DNA of 64,000 nucleotides from Cupriavidus pauculus (GCF_008801835.1 NZ_VZOW01000007.1:1-64000), one strand, 5' to 3'. Shown: positions 39,901 through 47,825, counted from the first letter of the stretch. Numbers and translations: made by a program. The notes: a model not told the origin generated them from the letters alone.

Positions 39901-42072
39901 GTGGCGCAGCTCAAGGAAAGCCTGGGGCTGAACTACACCGAAGGCACGGTCGCCGACGACATCCACACGCAGTTCATCAAGGAGAAGAAGGGCTTCGGCA
40001 TCCTTGGCCAGATTTTGGCGATGGCGGCGGCGGTGGCAATTTCGATCGCTACGGCGGGGGCCGGGGCGGCGATCGTAGGTGCGGCCTATAGTGCGGCAAT
40101 GGGAGTCACGGCTGCGGCCGGAGCGGCTTTTGCGACGGCAGGGGTTGGCGCGGCGATGTCGGCGGCTCTATCTGGGCTGATTGCCGGCACGCTGTCAAGC
40201 ATGGTGAGCCAGGTCATCACAACCGGTTCGCTGAACATCGGTACGGCATTGAAGTCCGGCGCGATTTCCGGCCTGACAGCCGGGCTAACGCAGGGTGCGT
40301 TGGGCGCGCTAAAGCTGACCGACGCCGGGCTTAGCAGCTTCGGCGATAACATCACGCAGGGTAACTGGCTCGAGGCGGCCAGCAATCTTGGCAATTACGC
40401 CCAGGCCAGCATCGTGCGTTCAGCTATCAGCGCCGGTATCAATACGGCGGTATACGGGGGTAGCTTCGGGCAGGCATTCGCCGGTGGACTGGTGCGTGAT
40501 GCTGCGGCATTAGCGGCGAATGCGGTGGGCGTGACACTGCCGGGGATTGGAAAACCTGGTGCCGATCCAGGGACGATCATCGCCAATGCTGCAGCGCACG
40601 CCCTAGTTGGCTGCGCTGCAGCGGCACTGGGCGGTGACGACTGCGCGGGAGGGGCCATTGGCGCCGCCGTCTCGGCTATCGTCGCTCCGCTGGTGCGGGA
40701 CAGCCTGTATGACTCCGGGGGGAGCACCTGGAGCATTGACAACGGCAATGGCACGTCAACGACCTTTACAGAATTCAAGGACCAACAATACAACGCTGTT
40801 ACGGTAGCCGTGGCCACCCTTGTCGGCAGCGGGCTAGCCGCCGCGCTCGGGAGGGACGTCACCGTTGCGGCGACAGCAGCCCAGAACGAGGCGATCAACA
40901 ACGCCCTGTCTGGCAGCCAGGTAAGAAAGAAGAACGAACAGCTGGCATCGGCGAAGTCGCCGGATGATCGAGACCGCATCAACAAGGTCTGGGAAGACAA
41001 GGATCGTGCGCAAACCAAGGTCTATACCGACTTGGACGATGCGAAGCTCGATATGGCGCGAGCGTCGACAACCGCGGACAAGGCAACGGCGCTGCTGAAA
41101 TTGCAATCGGCAGTGGATGCGGCTACGGCACTCTACGGCGAATTCCGTTCTGGCAACGACACTGGGGGGATGACGAAGATCGGGCAAGCGCTGCTCAGCG
41201 CAAGCCTGGCCATGCAGCAGGCATCGGCGGAATCCGGCACGCCGTTGAACCTCTCCCCAGCCCAGCGTGAGGCCCTTGCCAATACATACATGGAGATCGG
41301 CACGGCGCTTTCAGCGTATGAAGGTTCGACTGTTCCGACAAACCTTGGAAAAGGCCTGAAGACGGTTGCCGATTGGTTGTTGGGTCGTCCATCCGCTGGC
41401 GCGGTAGATATCGCGGCCGGCATGCCCGGGAAGACGATTTCGCCAACGAACGAACCTGGCGCATACTCGTCGCAGACTAGCAGCGGCGCACCAGCGCCGA
41501 CCCCGGCACCGGGACCGGGCTATACTGCCGGCGACGTATTGGGGGTAGTGGGCGGCCCACGCACCTTCAATGGGGTGGAACTCGATCCAAGACTGCCGCC
41601 TCCGGTCGCGGGGTTGGACTACACACCCAAGGTACTAGATTCGGGAAATGTCAACATCGCGAACTCCCAGGTCAACGGTTATCAAGCTGAATTGAAACTC
41701 GCCAATACCATTGCGGCCTTGCCTGACCAGATCGTAGTGAAGTATGGAGATGTCATTGGACGGAATGGGGCGGATGTAATCTCGGTGAACTCGGTCACCG
41801 GAGAGGTGACATTGTGGGACAGCAAATTTAGGAGTACCGCTGCGAGTGTTGAGCCATCTCCAACCTTTGCACCGGACTCGGCCTCTCTTCGAAATGCTTT
41901 GGCGGAGGCTCGTAACGCGATCGCTGCATCGAACTTGCCGGAGACTGCCAAGAATGCCGCGCTGACAAGTCTCATCAAGGGAAATTTCAAGACCAATACT
42001 GTCGGTGCAGGACAAGTGAAAAACTCCACTATCGTCAGGTTTTGTGGGGCTGTGCCCTGTTCCGGAGGTTAA
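33937..42072 (+). CDS. cdiA: CdiA-like contact-dependent inhibition exoprotein with PD-(D/E)XK-type toxin end
   Basis: A 2711-residue exoprotein. The secretion region covers about residues 35-300 (TPS domain, LNQYRSFVVDPIG, LIINQVTSNAPAQINGMV). Residues 300-1600 are FHA-type beta-helix repeats. A pre-toxin segment follows (about 1800-2030), then a DUF637-like hydrophobic stretch (2030-2230) and a VENN-like junction AAQNEAINN at 2314-2322. The variable end (389 residues) finishes with a domain from about 2581 that has E2585, D2613 and D2628-S-K2630, the spacing of a PD-(D/E)XK nuclease. It is the only full-length CdiA here; the downstream fragments share its pre-toxin sequence. Confidence 0.9.
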   Translation: MQRDRSATLYPASSTAADVPVDVPADLSLADRGRRSVAARAVAACLATTLWVGPVSITLQQSRQAAGVLGAGAMPVDAFATHVGAVRQGLLRWAMDQLPVVLRFGPAEAMAAPVTDPAAPIRFTPTISATTGPGAPQGGVPVVGITTPNAQGISLNQYRSFVVDPIGLILNNSTTGGGAFLGGQVGANANLAASGPARLIINQVTSNAPAQINGMVEVFGAQAGLVVAAPGGVYTNGAGFTNTSQVTLTTGTPQWLSATGAATSFDAAASAGFLVEGGRIQIGNPTPGSPSTGIEGTVGNINLIGESIGVDAALNAGRQVNLVAGRQLVKPDGDGFTTTPTGANSAATNTSATNGLAIDATAFGAMNAGQIRIVSTAAGVGVRADGNLAASAGNLTIDASGNVKVGSTYAKQEVAFNAGGAVEAAGNGRAEAAYIVNAAGDVTLGGTLEAGRGVAVTSGGAIRGAGGVKAQDAVALNAATNVDVGGAVNGASIVVKAAGQDGQGDIRLGGDVTSPGTIALQAARDTVIDGSAVSAGDLNLASQRNLTIHGAAGSTTGNVSLTGVDGSVTTTGNVVSPGTLSVKAGTDVSLGGQVAATGQLDVTAQTGSIATTGQIGSNAGIALKAAQDVTVGGQAQSAGDTTITATRGNVAINGALTSDANTTISAGGAASVSGSLSSGGNASVSAATGSATINGSLTSLGNANVSGAQDVTLSGSTLVGGNLGASAGRMLTVGDLTWIGKDATLRGGDVSIGAPQGQQNAVSGTLDVAATRGLTLTGDTTANNVRLSGATISNAGGTAAVQQMQVSGGTVTNTGTLAGNAVTLNVTNLTNRGVLGGQTVNATIGNAFDNAAGLLSGAQTLTVSAGALVNNQGGTLFAGDLSGQNPLSGNLAFTVFGSNGSFNNVGGQVLAGNNLTLNAPNQVFDPSATATGKLDANGTLTLGALAINNTGTWIVPGGSVVLNASQGISNSGTIQKAGDLSLATGGALTNTGQIIGGANVSLSSGNLTNTGTLHANGDLALDGNITNRGVAEALGNVVITGGNFDNTGAKTQANGNLKIDIGGTVSNVAGVIGANGDMHIAAGAVINDRSGPVDGGSTTGKVSNDALVNSAVIGSYAPWVYSNCDSCSWMPTAGTPTNLKIGDIRRTPDGAALAPEVGNYPYTSGGEAGISWISMWQLVDATSPYPANAVGMAIALPTVDRTIVKQADGVAGQIIAGGNLDISASTLSNKGGVISAARNVTLNVGNLDNGRSATLVDSVTDAVNQAEFNALLAQLNRLAQAVPPSDQTGANQQLLFGTITPPCMGDSCGMPAITGAPVNVGRDVNNATVSAPTQSSTTSQLGKAGQITSGGNLALNGTGDLTNTGDIAAAGNVKITTPGTFTNKGVYDVSVATQVGCVPGGDCPDDSFPTVQSVAWKQTPSTIAAGNALTINAGALQNLNATLAAQGNVDITTGGTVTNRAGAIQSVSGDVSITAAALVNQSLDPIKLHKSYGGQNPPYAGGCNPGGTYGNSQCAATEDAAAGPAAVISGARDVTIQTGSLSNNGALISGGRNVNVQASGGVDNTAIALNADWVGRWQEDRSGGDRWHDTGGRSVLGSIASGIQAGNALTVNSGGQIVNTGNLLGTVVDLTGASMVNGITSPNQPTPPIATPQQVIPLGPAPVPAGSLPPTATVTPDPTEPWQFTPVVVATPTAPTATTPPAVDWHFNAKPDGTPVTSPTTSNDRAQYVSPNPATGVLAGVTPDSLLAQLPPELRPGNVTFYYDPYTEGQKLQQAALAQTGQESFISGLSWDSQNNLSVTDQEKLSLYKNAADYAKEHNLALGQALSVDQVKALDAPMLWYVEQAVPDPRCTLASTICPSVNALVPQVYLPEGYAQALAVPTGGTISGENIKLTVDGQLRNTGQVVARDTLTVKAESIDLSPNVVSIGTNAYKAQGGWNVVTGTVVQPGGFLSAMHMDIEADSIRAINDAFRVTRADGTVDAEASAALVAQLKESLGLNYTEGTVADDIHTQFIKEKKGFGILGQILAMAAAVAISIATAGAGAAIVGAAYSAAMGVTAAAGAAFATAGVGAAMSAALSGLIAGTLSSMVSQVITTGSLNIGTALKSGAISGLTAGLTQGALGALKLTDAGLSSFGDNITQGNWLEAASNLGNYAQASIVRSAISAGINTAVYGGSFGQAFAGGLVRDAAALAANAVGVTLPGIGKPGADPGTIIANAAAHALVGCAAAALGGDDCAGGAIGAAVSAIVAPLVRDSLYDSGGSTWSIDNGNGTSTTFTEFKDQQYNAVTVAVATLVGSGLAAALGRDVTVAATAAQNEAINNALSGSQVRKKNEQLASAKSPDDRDRINKVWEDKDRAQTKVYTDLDDAKLDMARASTTADKATALLKLQSAVDAATALYGEFRSGNDTGGMTKIGQALLSASLAMQQASAESGTPLNLSPAQREALANTYMEIGTALSAYEGSTVPTNLGKGLKTVADWLLGRPSAGAVDIAAGMPGKTISPTNEPGAYSSQTSSGAPAPTPAPGPGYTAGDVLGVVGGPRTFNGVELDPRLPPPVAGLDYTPKVLDSGNVNIANSQVNGYQAELKLANTIAALPDQIVVKYGDVIGRNGADVISVNSVTGEVTLWDSKFRSTAASVEPSPTFAPDSASLRNALAEARNAIAASNLPETAKNAALTSLIKGNFKTNTVGAGQVKNSTIVRFCGAVPCSGG
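39337..40028 (+). repeat. pre-toxin segment repeated at 49317-50008
   Basis: About 690 bp of the cdiA pre-toxin region are repeated almost base for base in the orphan module at 49204-51675. The part from 39648 onward is repeated a third time at 43568. This is the longest uninterrupted homology available for recombination between cdiA and the orphan array. Confidence 0.9.
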
Positions 42073-42078
42073 GATTTA

Positions 42079-42861
42079 ATGCTATTCAATCCTCAACAAT
42101 TGCGAACCAATGGTTTCAGCGCCGGCATGATTGCCTTCTATCGCGAAGGCATGTGGCAAGGGCCTCCCTTTGGTAATACTGGCGCAGACGGCTTGCATTG
42201 GGTGATTTCCGCATGGCTGCTTGGCTTGCAGTCGGAATTTTCCGAGACTCTCCCGAGAGCAGTTCAATGGATTACCGACGCCATTGCATCCGGAGAGGAG
42301 TTTGGCGCTGACCAAAACACCTATCTTTCGCTGTTACATGGTGCTCGGGCAATCGGTAAATGGATGCTGGATGGGATTGAAAGTCAAGGTGACTGGGACT
42401 CTGCGAGGCACTTCGAATTGCTCCGCTGGACGAATAAGTATCGTCCATGGTCGCAGTCGGAAATCATAAGCTTCGGCCTTGACGAATATATGGCTCTGGC
42501 ATGTCAGTGCCTTCAGTCTCCGGAAGCGCTCGAGCATGCGATTGGCCTGTACGAGGATTGGACTGGAAAACGCCAGCCTTTGCCGCTTTCCAAACTGGTG
42601 CTTCCGCGAGACTTTGGTTACTCGATTTGCATGCATTACACAGGACGGCATGTTCAAGTTGAGTCCGACCTGTTTGACGCGGGGCGGCGGCTTTTACGGC
42701 GTTATTTAGCAGATCACTGGTTGGGAGGTGGGCAGACGATTCGCGCGGTGATGTGGCTCAAGATCGTGTACTCGCTCCAAAATACGAAGCTGACTCCCAT
42801 GGAAATCATTCTGAAGGCATACGACGACATGCCAAAGGTACACAGACCCGATTTCGTGTAG
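42079..42861 (+). CDS. cdiI: predicted immunity protein for the CdiA nuclease
   Basis: A 260-residue cytoplasmic-looking, mostly helical protein rich in Trp and aromatic residues, starting 6 bp after the cdiA stop codon. Position makes it the cognate immunity gene. It has no signal peptide. The base composition is lower in GC than the cdiA body, as usual for toxin/immunity ends. It is longer than the immunity proteins of the orphan modules (about 45-120 residues). I do not recognise the family with certainty. Confidence 0.7.
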   Translation: MLFNPQQLRTNGFSAGMIAFYREGMWQGPPFGNTGADGLHWVISAWLLGLQSEFSETLPRAVQWITDAIASGEEFGADQNTYLSLLHGARAIGKWMLDGIESQGDWDSARHFELLRWTNKYRPWSQSEIISFGLDEYMALACQCLQSPEALEHAIGLYEDWTGKRQPLPLSKLVLPRDFGYSICMHYTGRHVQVESDLFDAGRRLLRRYLADHWLGGGQTIRAVMWLKIVYSLQNTKLTPMEIILKAYDDMPKVHRPDFV

Positions 42862-43114
42862 GTGCGCAAAGATTTTTGGCGGAAGTGGCATGGGCCGGGA
42901 AATCGAGAGTGCCGGGAAGATAGCGCGGGTGTACTTGGACTCCATCGGACGAGGCACCCGCCCCAGTTGGCATCAGGCGAGCGGCCTGCTTTGAGATCTG
43001 CTGCGCGGGTCGTGAAAGTCTGACCAGGGAGAAGTGATGTTGCCACTTGGGGCTTATCCACTGATTCGGCTCGGTCTCATGGGCATCCTCAGCCCCGTCC
43101 CTTCACCGGTAATA
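42862..43114. other. gap between cdiI and the orphan array
   Basis: About 250 bp with no supported gene. Open frames on both strands here show no family likeness. Confidence 0.35.
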
Positions 43115-43228
43115 GGACCTACCGTGGAGAAGACGCGCTCGTGCCGCCGCTACACGCTCGTGCTCGGGGGCGGGTAAGACCTATACGCGCGTGGTTTTGG
43201 CATTTGGCGATGCGTGCGCCTCTACGCT
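43115..43228 (+). repeat. 114-bp direct repeat, left copy bounding the orphan array
   Basis: The segment from GGACCTACCGTGGAGAAGAC to the CTCTACGCT end occurs again at 57450-57563 with the same length and orientation and only about five mismatches by eye. The two copies enclose all orphan toxin modules. I do not recognise what it encodes. Confidence 0.85.
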
Positions 43229-45421
43229 AGCGGTCCATGCGGGAGGGCACTGCCACGAGATCCGGACACCGTTAGCACGTGGTCGGTCGGGACGTGTCAA
43301 CGGTGCCTTAATCCGAAGCAAACGAACTCGCCAGCCTCTCTGGATCGGGCCTGTGCACCGGCTTGTAGACATCACCGGTTACCGGAGCGGATACCGTTTG
43401 CACGTCATCGACGACAACGTGTTCGCCATTCAGGTCGGAACGCACGAACTGTCGCCGGCCGTCGGGGAAGCAGCGTCTATGACCCGGGATGGGATCTACG
43501 CAGACAGCCCGGCGCTCGACGCACCGATGCTGTGGTACGTCGAGCAGGCGGTACCCCACCCCGCCCGGTCGTCGCGCGCGACACGCTGACGGTCAAGGCC
43601 GAAAGCATTGACCTGAGCCCGAACGTGGTGTCGATCGGCACCAACGCGTACAAGGCGCAGGGCGGCTGGAACGTGGTGACGGGCACGGTGGTGCAGCCGG
43701 GCGGCTTCCTGTCGGCGATGCACATGGACATCGAGGCCGACAGCATCCGGGCCATCAACGACGCCTTCCGCGTGACGCGCGCCGACGGCACGGTCGACGC
43801 GGACGCCAGCGCCGCGCTGGTGGCGCAGCTCAAGGAAAGCCTGGGGCTGAACTACACCGAAGGCACGGTTGCCGACGACATCCACACGCAGTTCATCAAG
43901 GAGAAGAAGGGCCTGGGTGTGCTGGGCCAGATCTTGGCGATAGCTGCTTCGGTGGCGATCTCGATCGCTACGGCTGGTACAGGTTCTATGTTTGCGCCAT
44001 TGATCTCAGGCGTGCTGTCTAGCATGGTGGGTCAGGTTCTCACCACTGGCACGCTGAACATGGCCGCGGCACTGAAAGCCGGCGTGGTCAGCATGGTGAC
44101 GGCGGGACTCACGCAGGGCGCGCTGGACGGATTGAGCCTCGGTGACGGCGGTCTGGGCACGTTGGGGACCAACATCAGCACAGGCAGCTGGACGGCGGTT
44201 CAGGATAGTCTCGGGAAAGTAATTGCTGCAAGCGTGGTGCGTTCGGCCATCAATGCCGGGGTCAACACCATCGCCTACGGAGGGAGCTTCGGCCAGGCAT
44301 TCGCAAACGGACTTATTCGCGATGCGGCTGCGGTAGCGGCCAATGCCGTTGGCATAAGGGCGCCCGGAATTGGGGTGCCGGGTTCAGATCCCCAGTCCAT
44401 TCTTGCCAATGTACTCGGTCACGCGTTGGTCGGCTGTGCGGCACAGAGTCTGTCGGGCGGGGATTGTGCTGGCGGTGCCATTGGCGGGGCGGCCAGTGCC
44501 ATTGCGGCGCCGTTGATCCGCGATAGCCTGTATGCGGGCAGTCAGACCGTCTTCGACAACGGGGATGGCACGCAGACGATCAGGTATGGAAATATCGGCT
44601 ACAACGCCACGACCGTCGCGCTGGCGACGCTGATCGGTGGTTCTGCTGGTGCATTGCTCGGGACGAATGCCACTGCGGCGGCGCTGGCGGCGCAGAACGA
44701 GGCGCTGAACAATTCGCTGAGCGTGAAGATCGTGCCGCGGCCGGTCCCGACACCATTTGGTGTGGTGATGGTGCCGATGCCCGTGGTGACGGATGACCCG
44801 ATCGGCACGCCGAATAACGGGCCTCAGAAATCCGATCCACTCACGAACCCGCTGGAAGAGCAAAACAGCAAGGGCAATGCTGTTGCGACGCCGAACAACG
44901 GTCCGCAGGGTTCGACGTTGACGAGCACGCCCGCGAGCGGTCCACAGGGGCCAACGATTCTGGGCAATCCTGGGTGTATGCTGGCGCTAGCGATCTGTGC
45001 GGGTCTGACGGCAATTGCGCAGATCCAGAATGGTGCAAGTCCCGGGACGGGATCGGATAGCAACTCTCAGCCAGGATTGGATTGGTCGATTGTCAGCAAG
45101 ACTGGAGAATCGCGCCCCGATCACATCGTTGCTCAGCATGGCGACCTTAATTTGAACAAGCCAAACCAAGGCGTGTTCTATGGCGATCCGGTCTCGACAG
45201 TAAACGACGCATGGAATATTGTTCGGCAGGCTGGTATCCAACCGGTGACCAGCGGCAGCACCGACATTTATGTGGTGCCTCGCCAGAATTCGGGATATGC
45301 AGGTGGTTACACTGGGCAGCGCCAGAACTTAGATACCGTCACCATTATCACGGTACATGGAACGAACCAAATCATTACCGCATTCCCCGGTAACGGTCTT
45401 CCACTGCCTAAATCACAATAG
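43214..45421 (+). CDS. orphan CdiA C-terminal module A, BECR-like RNase toxin candidate
   Basis: An open frame of 735 codons whose first 118 codons are unrelated; homology to cdiA begins at 43568 (VVARDTLTVKAES). A piece matching cdiA 39432-39477 lies just upstream in another frame, so about 170 bp were deleted. The pre-toxin and DUF637-like parts follow, then the junction AAQNEALNN (44687-44713) and a Pro/Asn-rich linker. The last 105 residues (DHIVAQHG, IYVVPRQNSGYAGG, VTIITVHGTNQIITAFPG) have the layout of barnase/EndoU-like BECR RNase toxins. No signal peptide or secretion domain: an orphan. An immunity gene follows after 2 bp. Confidence 0.75.
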   Translation: MRLYASGPCGRALPRDPDTVSTWSVGTCQRCLNPKQTNSPASLDRACAPACRHHRLPERIPFARHRRQRVRHSGRNARTVAGRRGSSVYDPGWDLRRQPGARRTDAVVRRAGGTPPRPVVARDTLTVKAESIDLSPNVVSIGTNAYKAQGGWNVVTGTVVQPGGFLSAMHMDIEADSIRAINDAFRVTRADGTVDADASAALVAQLKESLGLNYTEGTVADDIHTQFIKEKKGLGVLGQILAIAASVAISIATAGTGSMFAPLISGVLSSMVGQVLTTGTLNMAAALKAGVVSMVTAGLTQGALDGLSLGDGGLGTLGTNISTGSWTAVQDSLGKVIAASVVRSAINAGVNTIAYGGSFGQAFANGLIRDAAAVAANAVGIRAPGIGVPGSDPQSILANVLGHALVGCAAQSLSGGDCAGGAIGGAASAIAAPLIRDSLYAGSQTVFDNGDGTQTIRYGNIGYNATTVALATLIGGSAGALLGTNATAAALAAQNEALNNSLSVKIVPRPVPTPFGVVMVPMPVVTDDPIGTPNNGPQKSDPLTNPLEEQNSKGNAVATPNNGPQGSTLTSTPASGPQGPTILGNPGCMLALAICAGLTAIAQIQNGASPGTGSDSNSQPGLDWSIVSKTGESRPDHIVAQHGDLNLNKPNQGVFYGDPVSTVNDAWNIVRQAGIQPVTSGSTDIYVVPRQNSGYAGGYTGQRQNLDTVTIITVHGTNQIITAFPGNGLPLPKSQ
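43383..43478 (-). pseudogene. 3' remnant of the small reverse-strand gene
   Basis: On the minus strand this stretch reads FPDGRRQFVRSDLNGEHVVVD, close to residues 73-93 of the intact protein at 52968-53285, then diverges. It sits at the border where the left repeat gives way to the first orphan module. Confidence 0.65.
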
Positions 45422-45423
45422 CT

Positions 45424-45675
45424 ATGACCTATAAACACTATGCCGTTATTAACGAAACCTGCCCGGTTTGTAGTCAGGGGCGAGTGCTTGTGGCATCTGA
45501 GGGAGGCAAGGGCAACCTATTTGCTATGTGCGAGGACTGCGAGTCCGAATGGTGTGACCCGCGGGAATCGAACAATGCCGCCCTAGCTACAAGAGATAAG
45601 CATCCCTTCTCTCGCTATCTTGAGGTCGGAGATTTGGTGGGACACGAGTGGTACGCCTCAGTGCTCAATCGGTAG
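45424..45675 (+). CDS. predicted immunity protein of module A, zinc-ribbon-like
   Basis: An 83-residue protein starting 2 bp after the module A stop. It carries paired cysteine motifs, CPVC near residue 13 and CEDC near residue 36, which suggest a zinc ribbon. Position right after a toxin end makes it the immunity candidate. Family not recognised. Confidence 0.6.
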   Translation: MTYKHYAVINETCPVCSQGRVLVASEGGKGNLFAMCEDCESEWCDPRESNNAALATRDKHPFSRYLEVGDLVGHEWYASVLNR

Positions 45676-46750
45676 GCAAAAGCTAGCCGGCTTCGGGCAG
45701 ATCAATGCACGGCCCGAAAAACCGCGCCTGGGCAAAAAACCTGCGGCCGGGACCCGCGTCGGGAAAATCGCCACCCGCAACGCCAGGCTGCGTCTAGGGT
45801 TGCGCGCCATCGCCATCGCCAACGCTGGACGCGTCGGGTGCTGGATACGGTGCCATTGGCGGAGGGGCCAGTGCGATTGCGGCGCCGTTGATCGCGATAG
45901 CCTCTATGGGGGCAGCCAGACCGTCGTCGATAACGGTGATGGCACCCAGACGATCAAGTATGGAAATGTCGGCTACAACGCCACGACCGTCGCGCTGGCG
46001 ACGCTGATCGGTGGCTCTGCTGGTGCATTGCTCGGGACGAATGCGACGGGTGCGGCGCTGGCCGCGCAGAACGAGGCGCTGAACAACTCCACGTCCGACA
46101 AGGTGGTGAAATGGGCTAAGGAGACCTACAAAGATCCTCTTGGGGACTTGGCACGTTGGGGCAAGGAACTCCTCGGTATGCTGCCAGGGCAGACGCCGCC
46201 GACAGAAGCCAACCCGCTGGTGGACGCGACGAACGGTGGTAATCCGCCGGCGACGGGCGGGGCAGTGGTAACGCCTCCGACGATGTCCTGTAGTGCAAGT
46301 GGGCAGTGTGTGGTGACGCCCCCAATTACTTCACCGGGGGCTCCTGGCAATGCGATTCTGTCAACCAATGGCGGCGATGCTGGCGGGGAACCGGGACAAG
46401 GCGCCAATGCAGACAGCGGAGCACCGGGGCGGGTGCAGTCCCGCATAAACTTGACGAACGCCGGCATGGACCACATTGGTGATCGACACCTTGATCCGAC
46501 GGTAAATGCTAGCCAGTTTGCAATTAGTGAAAGTGACCTCACGAAACTGCTGCAGGATAAAAACACTGTTTCAACACCCATAACTCGTGCCATTCGGAGC
46601 GGCAATGATATTAACTATGTTCGGGAAGTAGACACTGGGCAAGTGGTCGGCACCGACAAGTTCAATGGCTATCAGCCGACGTCTACAATGACGGTGATTA
46701 CGGACAAGTACGGTAACCTTGTAACTGCGTTTCCCGGGAGGCTGGAATGA
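45620..46750 (+). pseudogene. orphan CdiA C-terminal module B, frameshifted pre-toxin, BECR-like toxin candidate
   Basis: Homology to the cdiA pre-toxin starts at 45849 (GAIGGGASAIAAPLI). One base is missing at about 45892 compared with module A (GTTGATCGCG against GTTGATCCGCG), so the beginning and the toxin part lie in different frames. From the shift on, the frame is open: junction AAQNEALNN at 46061-46087, a Pro/Gly-rich linker, then about 110 residues with MDHIGDRH and MTVITDKYGNLVTAFPG, again a BECR-type RNase layout. The immunity gene start overlaps the stop by 4 bp. Unless recombined, it cannot be secreted. Confidence 0.7.
45695..45848 (+). repeat. inter-module repeat, copy 1
   Basis: Contains the blocks CCGAAAAACCGCG and GGGTTGCGCGCCATCGCC followed by CGTCGGGTGCTGG, which recur at 48268-48405 and 54641-54780. 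It leads directly into the conserved GGTGCCATTGGCGG start of the pre-toxin segment of module B. Confidence 0.75.
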
Positions 46751-47091
46751 AGGAGAAAAACTCTGAGAGAGACGAGTTGATTCGAAGAGACCTTCTTGGT
46801 ACGTCCGAACAACTATGTTCCCAAAATGACCCGACTGGCTTGGGTCCTGCACTGCGCGGCTTCTTGCCGACGCTGGACCGTGCGTTCATTCTGAAATGGC
46901 TGCCGGAACAGGCGGAAGACATCTATTGGGTACTTGTCGGCCCTACGACGATAGTGAAAGTCGAGATCCCTCGTGCACGAGAAGGACCTGCCGTGCTCGA
47001 AGCCATTGACCTTGCGATGTTTCGAGGAAAGCCGCAGTCGCGAAAGGTGAGAGAGAAGCTGGAGATCGCGCTCAAGTTGATGAGTGGTTGA
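46747..47091 (+). CDS. predicted immunity protein of module B
   Basis: A 114-residue protein whose ATG overlaps the module B stop codon (ATGA), giving translational coupling. It is charged, mostly alpha/beta, with a conserved-looking YWVLVGPTTIVKVEIPR core. Immunity is inferred from position. The next module's conserved segment begins within 10 bp of its stop codon, so the cassettes are packed end to end. Confidence 0.65.
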   Translation: MKEKNSERDELIRRDLLGTSEQLCSQNDPTGLGPALRGFLPTLDRAFILKWLPEQAEDIYWVLVGPTTIVKVEIPRAREGPAVLEAIDLAMFRGKPQSRKVREKLEIALKLMSG

Positions 47092-47819
47092 GTTGCGCGG
47101 TAGGGGCCATTGGCGGGGCGGCCAGTGCCATTGCGGCGCCGTTGATTCGCGACCAGGTCTACGCCGACAGCGCGGTGGTGAACTACAGCGATGACCCGGT
47201 GCGCCAGGCGCTCACGGTCGGCCTCGCAACGCTCATTGGCGGTACCACGGGGCTGCTGCTTGGCGGGAACTCTACGTCGGCTGCGCTGGCGGCGCAGAAC
47301 GAGTCGCTGAACAATGCGACCAGTGGTACGAAGAAGCCGGCCATACCGGACGACGTGCGCAAGATGATGGAGGCGGAGCGGCGGGCGTTCGGTCAGGTAG
47401 GCAGCAAGCCGGGGTCAGCAAATTCCGATGTCCCGCCGATGATTGGCCCCAGTCCCCTGGTGCTCGGCGGAGCAAATAAAGATGGAGCGCCAGGTTTGAT
47501 GGGGCCAAAGGTACCGTCAAACTTACAGCCGTTCACCAATCCACCGCAAAGCCCTGTAGTTCCTCCCGATTGGGTCTCGCGACCAGGGCGAACGCCTGGA
47601 AGCACGATTTACTATCCACCTGGAACAGACCCGAGCGCGCAAGGAAGCACGTATATTCGTGTGATGCCACCCGGCTCAACGCCGGTGCCTGGGCTTGAAA
47701 ATGGCTACTGGCTTTCGATACAAAAGGGGCAGCCAATCAATCCTGCAACCGGGGGAACAGGGACACGGGGAGACACGCACGTCCCGTTACCCCCGAACGG
47801 AATGCCGCCACAAAGATAA
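47088..47819 (+). CDS. orphan CdiA C-terminal module C, unassigned toxin
   Basis: A 243-residue frame that begins with the conserved GAIGGAASAIAAPLIRDQVY segment of the pre-toxin and reaches the junction AAQNESLNN at 47289-47315. The variable part is Pro/Gly-rich and ends with about 70 residues containing GSTIYYPPGTDP, YIRVMPPGS, ENGYWLS and THVPLPPNG. That ending recalls toxin tails seen on other polymorphic exoproteins, but I cannot assign an activity. The start codon is unclear (TTG 47088 overlaps the previous gene). The immunity gene follows after 6 bp. Confidence 0.65.
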   Translation: MSCAVGAIGGAASAIAAPLIRDQVYADSAVVNYSDDPVRQALTVGLATLIGGTTGLLLGGNSTSAALAAQNESLNNATSGTKKPAIPDDVRKMMEAERRAFGQVGSKPGSANSDVPPMIGPSPLVLGGANKDGAPGLMGPKVPSNLQPFTNPPQSPVVPPDWVSRPGRTPGSTIYYPPGTDPSAQGSTYIRVMPPGSTPVPGLENGYWLSIQKGQPINPATGGTGTRGDTHVPLPPNGMPPQR

Positions 47820-47825
47820 GAGAAA

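Noticed and set aside
37447-39966. An 839-codon minus-strand frame under cdiA
   Set aside because: It is antisense to the repeat region of cdiA, is rich in Arg/Gln/Val with no domain, and arises from the high-GC codon bias of the true gene.
43191-43589. Separate small gene before module A
   Set aside because: It reads through the small-gene remnant antisense and a displaced piece of pre-toxin (ALDAPMLWYVEQAVP) out of frame; it is a by-product of the deletion there.
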